NCBI RefSeq assembly: GCF_949628215.1 | Contig: NW_027441196.1 | Location: 301,001 to 365,000, forward strand | DNA from: Phalacrocorax aristotelis | Taxonomy: Eukaryota > Chordata > Aves > Suliformes > Phalacrocoracidae | DNA length: 64,000 bases | Reading direction: 5' to 3' | Shown here: positions 60,101 through 64,000 of the stretch, one piece after another | Layout: each line of letters starts with the position of its first letter | How positions within the stretch are numbered: the stretch's first letter is position 1 | Notes under the pieces: model-generated | Told to the model about the DNA's origin: nothing | Seen by the model: only the letters and a program-made list of their open reading frames with translations | Database searches by the model: none | Program-made: the position numbers and the translations under genes

Positions 60101-61807
60101 CAGGGATTTACACCTGGGATTTACACCTGGGATTTACACCTGGGATTTACAGCAGGGATTTACAGCAGGGATTTACAGCAGGGATTTACACCTGGGATTT
60201 ACAGCAGGGATTTACAGCAGGGATTTACAGCAGGGATTTACACCTGGGGTTTACACCTGGGATTTTACACCTGGGTTTTACAGCAGGGATTTACAGCAGG
60301 GATTTACACCTGGGATTTACGGCAGGGATTTACAGCAGGGATTTACACCTGGGATTTACACCTGGGATTTACAGCAGGGATTTACAGCAGGGATTTACAC
60401 CTGGATTTACACCTGGGGTTTACAGCAGGGACTTACAGCAGGGATTTACAGCAGGGATTTACACCTGGGATTTACAGCAGGGATTTACACCTGGGATTTA
60501 CACCTGGGTTTTACACCTGGGATTTACAGCAGGGATTTACACCTGGGATTTACAGCAGGGATTTACAGCAGGGATTTACACCTGGGATTTACAGCAGGGA
60601 TTTACACCTGGGATTTACACCTGGGATTTACACCTGGGATTTACAGCAGGGATTTACACCTGGGATTTTACACCTGGGATTTACACCTGGGATTTACAGC
60701 AGGGATTTTACACCTGGGATTTTACAGCAGGGATTTACAGCAGGGATTTACACCTGGGATTTACAGCAGGGATTTACACCTGGGATTTACACCTGGATTT
60801 ACAGCAGGGATTTTACAGCAGGGATTTACACCTGGGATTTACACCTGGGATTTACAGCAGGGATTTACACCTGGGATTTACACCTGGGATTTACAGCAGG
60901 GATTTACACCTGGGATTTACACCTGGGATTTACACCTGGGATTTACAGCAGGGGATTTACAGCAGGGATTTACACCTGGGATTTACACCTGGGATTTACA
61001 GCAGGGATTTACACCTGGGATTTACATCTGGGATTTACAGCAGGGATTTACAGCAGGGATTTACACCTGGGATTTACAGCAGGGATTTACAGCAGGGATT
61101 TACAGCAGGGATTTACAGCAGGGATTTACACCTGGGATTTACAGCAGGGATTTACACCTGGGATTTACAGCAGGATTTACAGCAGGGATTTACACCTGGG
61201 ATTTACACCTGGGATTTACACCTGGGGTTTACAGCAGGGGATTTACACCTGGGGTTTACAGCAGGGACTTACACCTGGGATTTACACCTGGGATTTACAC
61301 CTGGGGTTTACACCTGGGGTTTACACCTGGGATTTACAGCAGGGATTTACGGCAGGGATTTACACCTGGGGTTTACACCTGGGGTTTACACCTGGGATTT
61401 ACAGCAGGGATTTACAGCAGGGATTTACACCTGGGATTTACAGCAGGGATTTACACCTGGGGTTTACAGCAGGGGACTTACAGCAGGGATTTACACCTGG
61501 GATTTACACCTGGGGTTTACACCTGGGGTTTACACCTGGGATTTACAGCAGGGATTTACGGCAGGGATTTACACCTGGGATTTACACCTGGGGTTTACAC
61601 CTGGGGTTTACACCTGGGATTTACAGCAGGGATTTACACCTGGGGTTTACAGCAGGGATTTACAGCAGGGGTTTACACCTGGGATTTTACACCTGGGGTT
61701 TACACCTGGGGTTTACACCTGGGATTTACAGCAGGGATTTACACCTGGGGTTTACACCTGGGATTTACAGCAGGGATTTACACCTGGGGTTTTACACCTG
61801 GATTTAT
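57107..61807. repeat. 13-bp minisatellite array, about 360 units
   Basis: About 4.7 kb of 13-bp units. Two main types occur, GGGATTTACACCT and GGGATTTACAGCA, differing in the last three bases. They are often arranged as pairs of each type. Minor variants include ACGGCA, ACATCT, GGGGTTT and GGGACTT. One- or two-base length changes become commoner after about 60,240. The open frame at 56,982-58,154 is a by-product: 13 bp gives a 39-bp (13-codon) coding period without stops. Confidence 0.98.
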
Positions 61808-61829
61808 AGACAAAAACTTTTCTGGGGAC

Positions 61830-62142
61830 AGAGTTTTTTTTCAGTAGGGCCTGTTCCAGCAGGACAAGGGACAACGATTTTCAACTAAAAGGGGAAATTT
61901 AGACTAGCTATGGGGAAGACCTCTTTTTTATGAGGAGGGTAGTAGGACACAGGGCCCGGGTTGCCCAGAGAGGTGCTCGATGCCCCATCCCTGGAAACAT
62001 TTCAAGGGCCAGGTTGGACGAGAGCTCTGAGCAACCTGGTCTAGTTGAAGATGTCCCTGCTCACTGCAGGAGGGTTGGACTGGATGACCTTTAAAGGGTC
62101 CCTTCCGACCCAAACCATTCTATGGTTGAATGATTCTATGAA
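61830..62142 (+). repeat. CR1 3' end after the minisatellite
   Basis: Contains 'gttgcccagagaggt', 'gaggtgctcgatgcccc' and the tail 'accattctatggttgaatga'. Confidence 0.88.
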
Positions 62143-62144
62143 AT

Positions 62145-63190
62145 CCAAGCTTTCTCCACTCAAGGCCATCGCTGCACGACCTCATCCCCATGGCACCAAT
62201 TCCCGCATGCTTCACTCGCAGAACAAGCTGCTCCCGGACACAGGAGGATGGTTTCTTAATTGCCAACGAGCAAAAACCAAGCGCAGGGATACTTCAATAA
62301 AACACCAAAATACGTTCCTCGGGTGTACGTTAAGCCTGCGTTACCGCCACTGAAGGCTGCTTCCCACGGTGGATGACCATGCCGCCAGTGGAAGATGCAT
62401 TATTTGGTCAAGCACAGATGCCAAGACCCCCCCAAAGACCTCCCTGCTTGGACTTTCTTTGTCCGCATTCGCTCTTTGCGTCTTCAGGTAGACTCTGATC
62501 ATCTAGACCCACTTGTTCGTTCCCGGCAGGGTAAGGTACATGTGGCTCCATTTTAGGCGAAGGCAGGGATGAGAGTCGTTGCCTCCAACGTCGGGCGTCA
62601 CGCGTTCAGTTGCCCGCACGTCCCTTTCTCATCAAGGCAGAGGAATGTGTTGGGCTCAACCAAGATGCCTTGGCCAAGTCCCTCTTCTTCCAAAAAGCCT
62701 CCTGTAGGTCCTGGGTCCCATTTCCAAGCCCCACATGGGGTCTTCAGCTACCCCAGGATATCTTGGAGGCAGTGGTCACCTCTGTGCGGGCAGCTGAATC
62801 AATCCCTGCCTGAAGATGGTTGGCAGAAGTTGGAACATAAGTAGAAAAGACCTGAGTGTAATTACGCGTAAGTAGCCCTCGTTTCCAGAACTTGGAGGGT
62901 TGTCTACAACTTTTTATGTGGTTGGGTTTTTTTTCCTAGGACATGGACCAGAAAGATGATGACACTTCCTCTCTTTCTATATCCATGTGGATTTATGCAG
63001 ATATTTCCAAAAATAATTTTTCCTCCCAACACATTGAAAGGGGGAAAAAAAAAAGTGTTCCAAGGTTGTGTTTGTATTAATACACTTCACATCGGCATTT
63101 CATTTCTAAATGGAGCTGGGAGCAATGAAGCTTGAAGAAGTTGGGTAGATCCTGCTTCTACCTCTTTGCTATCAAGCCATGGCCATGCCT
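62145..63190. other. No gene seen
   Basis: Non-coding; no recognisable domain or RNA gene. Confidence 0.4.
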
Positions 63191-63319
63191 GCTAGCACTT
63201 CATCCCACCATCCCAAAATCTGTATGGGGTTTACAGTGCCTCAACACCGCGGTCCTCCAAGAGCTCGACCCCAGCTGAAACATGGGGGTTCCAGGGCACA
63301 GCCGTATCGCTGGGTGCTG

Positions 63320-63412
63320 CTGCAGAGGGTGCCCACCACGCCAAGGGCAAGGTTGGACTAGACGACCTTTAAAAGGTGCCTTCCGCCCCAAGCCATTCAA
63401 TGATTCTATGGA
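63320..63412 (+). repeat. CR1 3' end
   Basis: 'aaggttggactagacgacc' followed by a tail with CAATGATTCTATGG. Confidence 0.85.
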
Positions 63413-63461
63413 AGCTGGGCAGCTGGACCCTTCGTTTGATAATAGAATAGCGAAAAAAAGC

Positions 63462-64000
63462 AAGGGAAGGGAAGGGAAGGGAAGGGAAGGGGAAGGGAAG
63501 GGAAGGGAAGGGAAGGGAAAGGGAAGGGAAGGGAAGGGAAAGGGAAGGGAAGGGAAGGGAAGGGAAGGGAGGGAGGGGAGGGAGGGAAGGGAAGGGAAGG
63601 AAGGGAAGGGGAAGGGGAGGGGAGGGGAGGGAAGGGAAAGGGAAGGGAAGGGAAGGGAAGGGAAGGGAAGGGAAGGGAAGGGAAGGGAAGGGAAGGAAGG
63701 GAAGGGAAAGGGAAGGGAAGGGAAGGGAAGGGAAGGGAAGGGAAGGGAAGGGAAGGAAGGGAAGGGAAGGGAAGGGGAAGGGAAGGGAAGGGAAGGGGAG
63801 GGAAGGGAAGGGAAGGGAAGGGAAGGGAAGGGAAGGGAAGGGAAGGGAAGGGAAGGGAAGGGGAAGGGAAGGGAAGGGAGGGAAGGGAAGGGAAGGGAAG
63901 GGAAGGGAAGGGAAGGGAAGGGAAGGGAGGGGAAGGAAGGGAAGGGAAGGGAAGGGAAGGGAAGGGAAGGGAAGGGAAGGGAAGGGGGAGGGAAGGGGAG
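63462..64000. repeat. (AAGGG)n pentanucleotide tract, runs off the window
   Basis: At least 539 bp of AAGGG repeats on the plus strand, with scattered AAGG, AAAGGG and GGGAGG interruptions. All purine on one strand. Confidence 0.98.

Overview
The window is vertebrate DNA and almost certainly from a bird. It holds about a dozen CR1 LINE fragments in both orientations, an avian ERVL-type LTR, a young gammaretrovirus-like provirus, the 3' exons of a maestro heat-like repeat (MROH) gene and a complete-looking 25-exon gene for a soluble adenylyl cyclase (ADCY10-like). Genes are split by GT-AG introns, so most long open frames here are shadows or GC-rich or repeat artefacts. The species cannot be named from the sequence.

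Layout. 1-8724: a provirus on the minus strand. Its 3' LTR is cut by the window start, its 5' LTR is complete, pol is open, and gag and env are broken. 8982-10603: the last four exons and poly(A) signal of an MROH-like gene on the plus strand. 10.6-16 kb: CR1 fragments, a candidate LTR, and an ~82-bp minisatellite at 14.0-14.7 kb in which every unit carries a ZNF143/THAP11-type promoter motif, next to a YY1 motif. 16.8-20.6 kb: candidate exons (signal peptide, short linker, transmembrane segment) of an unrecognised minus-strand membrane protein gene. 24,276-40,012: the ADCY10-like gene on the minus strand. All 25 exons join in frame (1255 codons plus stop). Near-identical ~230-bp direct repeats lie just beyond both ends, and possible remnants of ADCY10 C-terminal exons lie upstream of its start.

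41,993-49,609: a 1379-bp inverted repeat (12 mismatches, no indels) around a 4.86-kb spacer. 49.6-57 kb: CR1 fragments and a fragment of retroviral pol. 57.1-61.8 kb: a ~4.7-kb array of 13-bp units built mainly from two alternating variants. 61.8-63.4 kb: CR1 3' ends. 63,462-64,000: an (AAGGG)n tract that runs off the window.

The best leads are the tandem ZNF143/THAP11-motif array, the ADCY10-like paralogue (catalytic residues kept, bicarbonate-sensing arginine replaced by cysteine, C-terminus shortened), the duplication structure around it, and the very similar long inverted repeat. Product names rest on motif recognition by eye; no database search was run.
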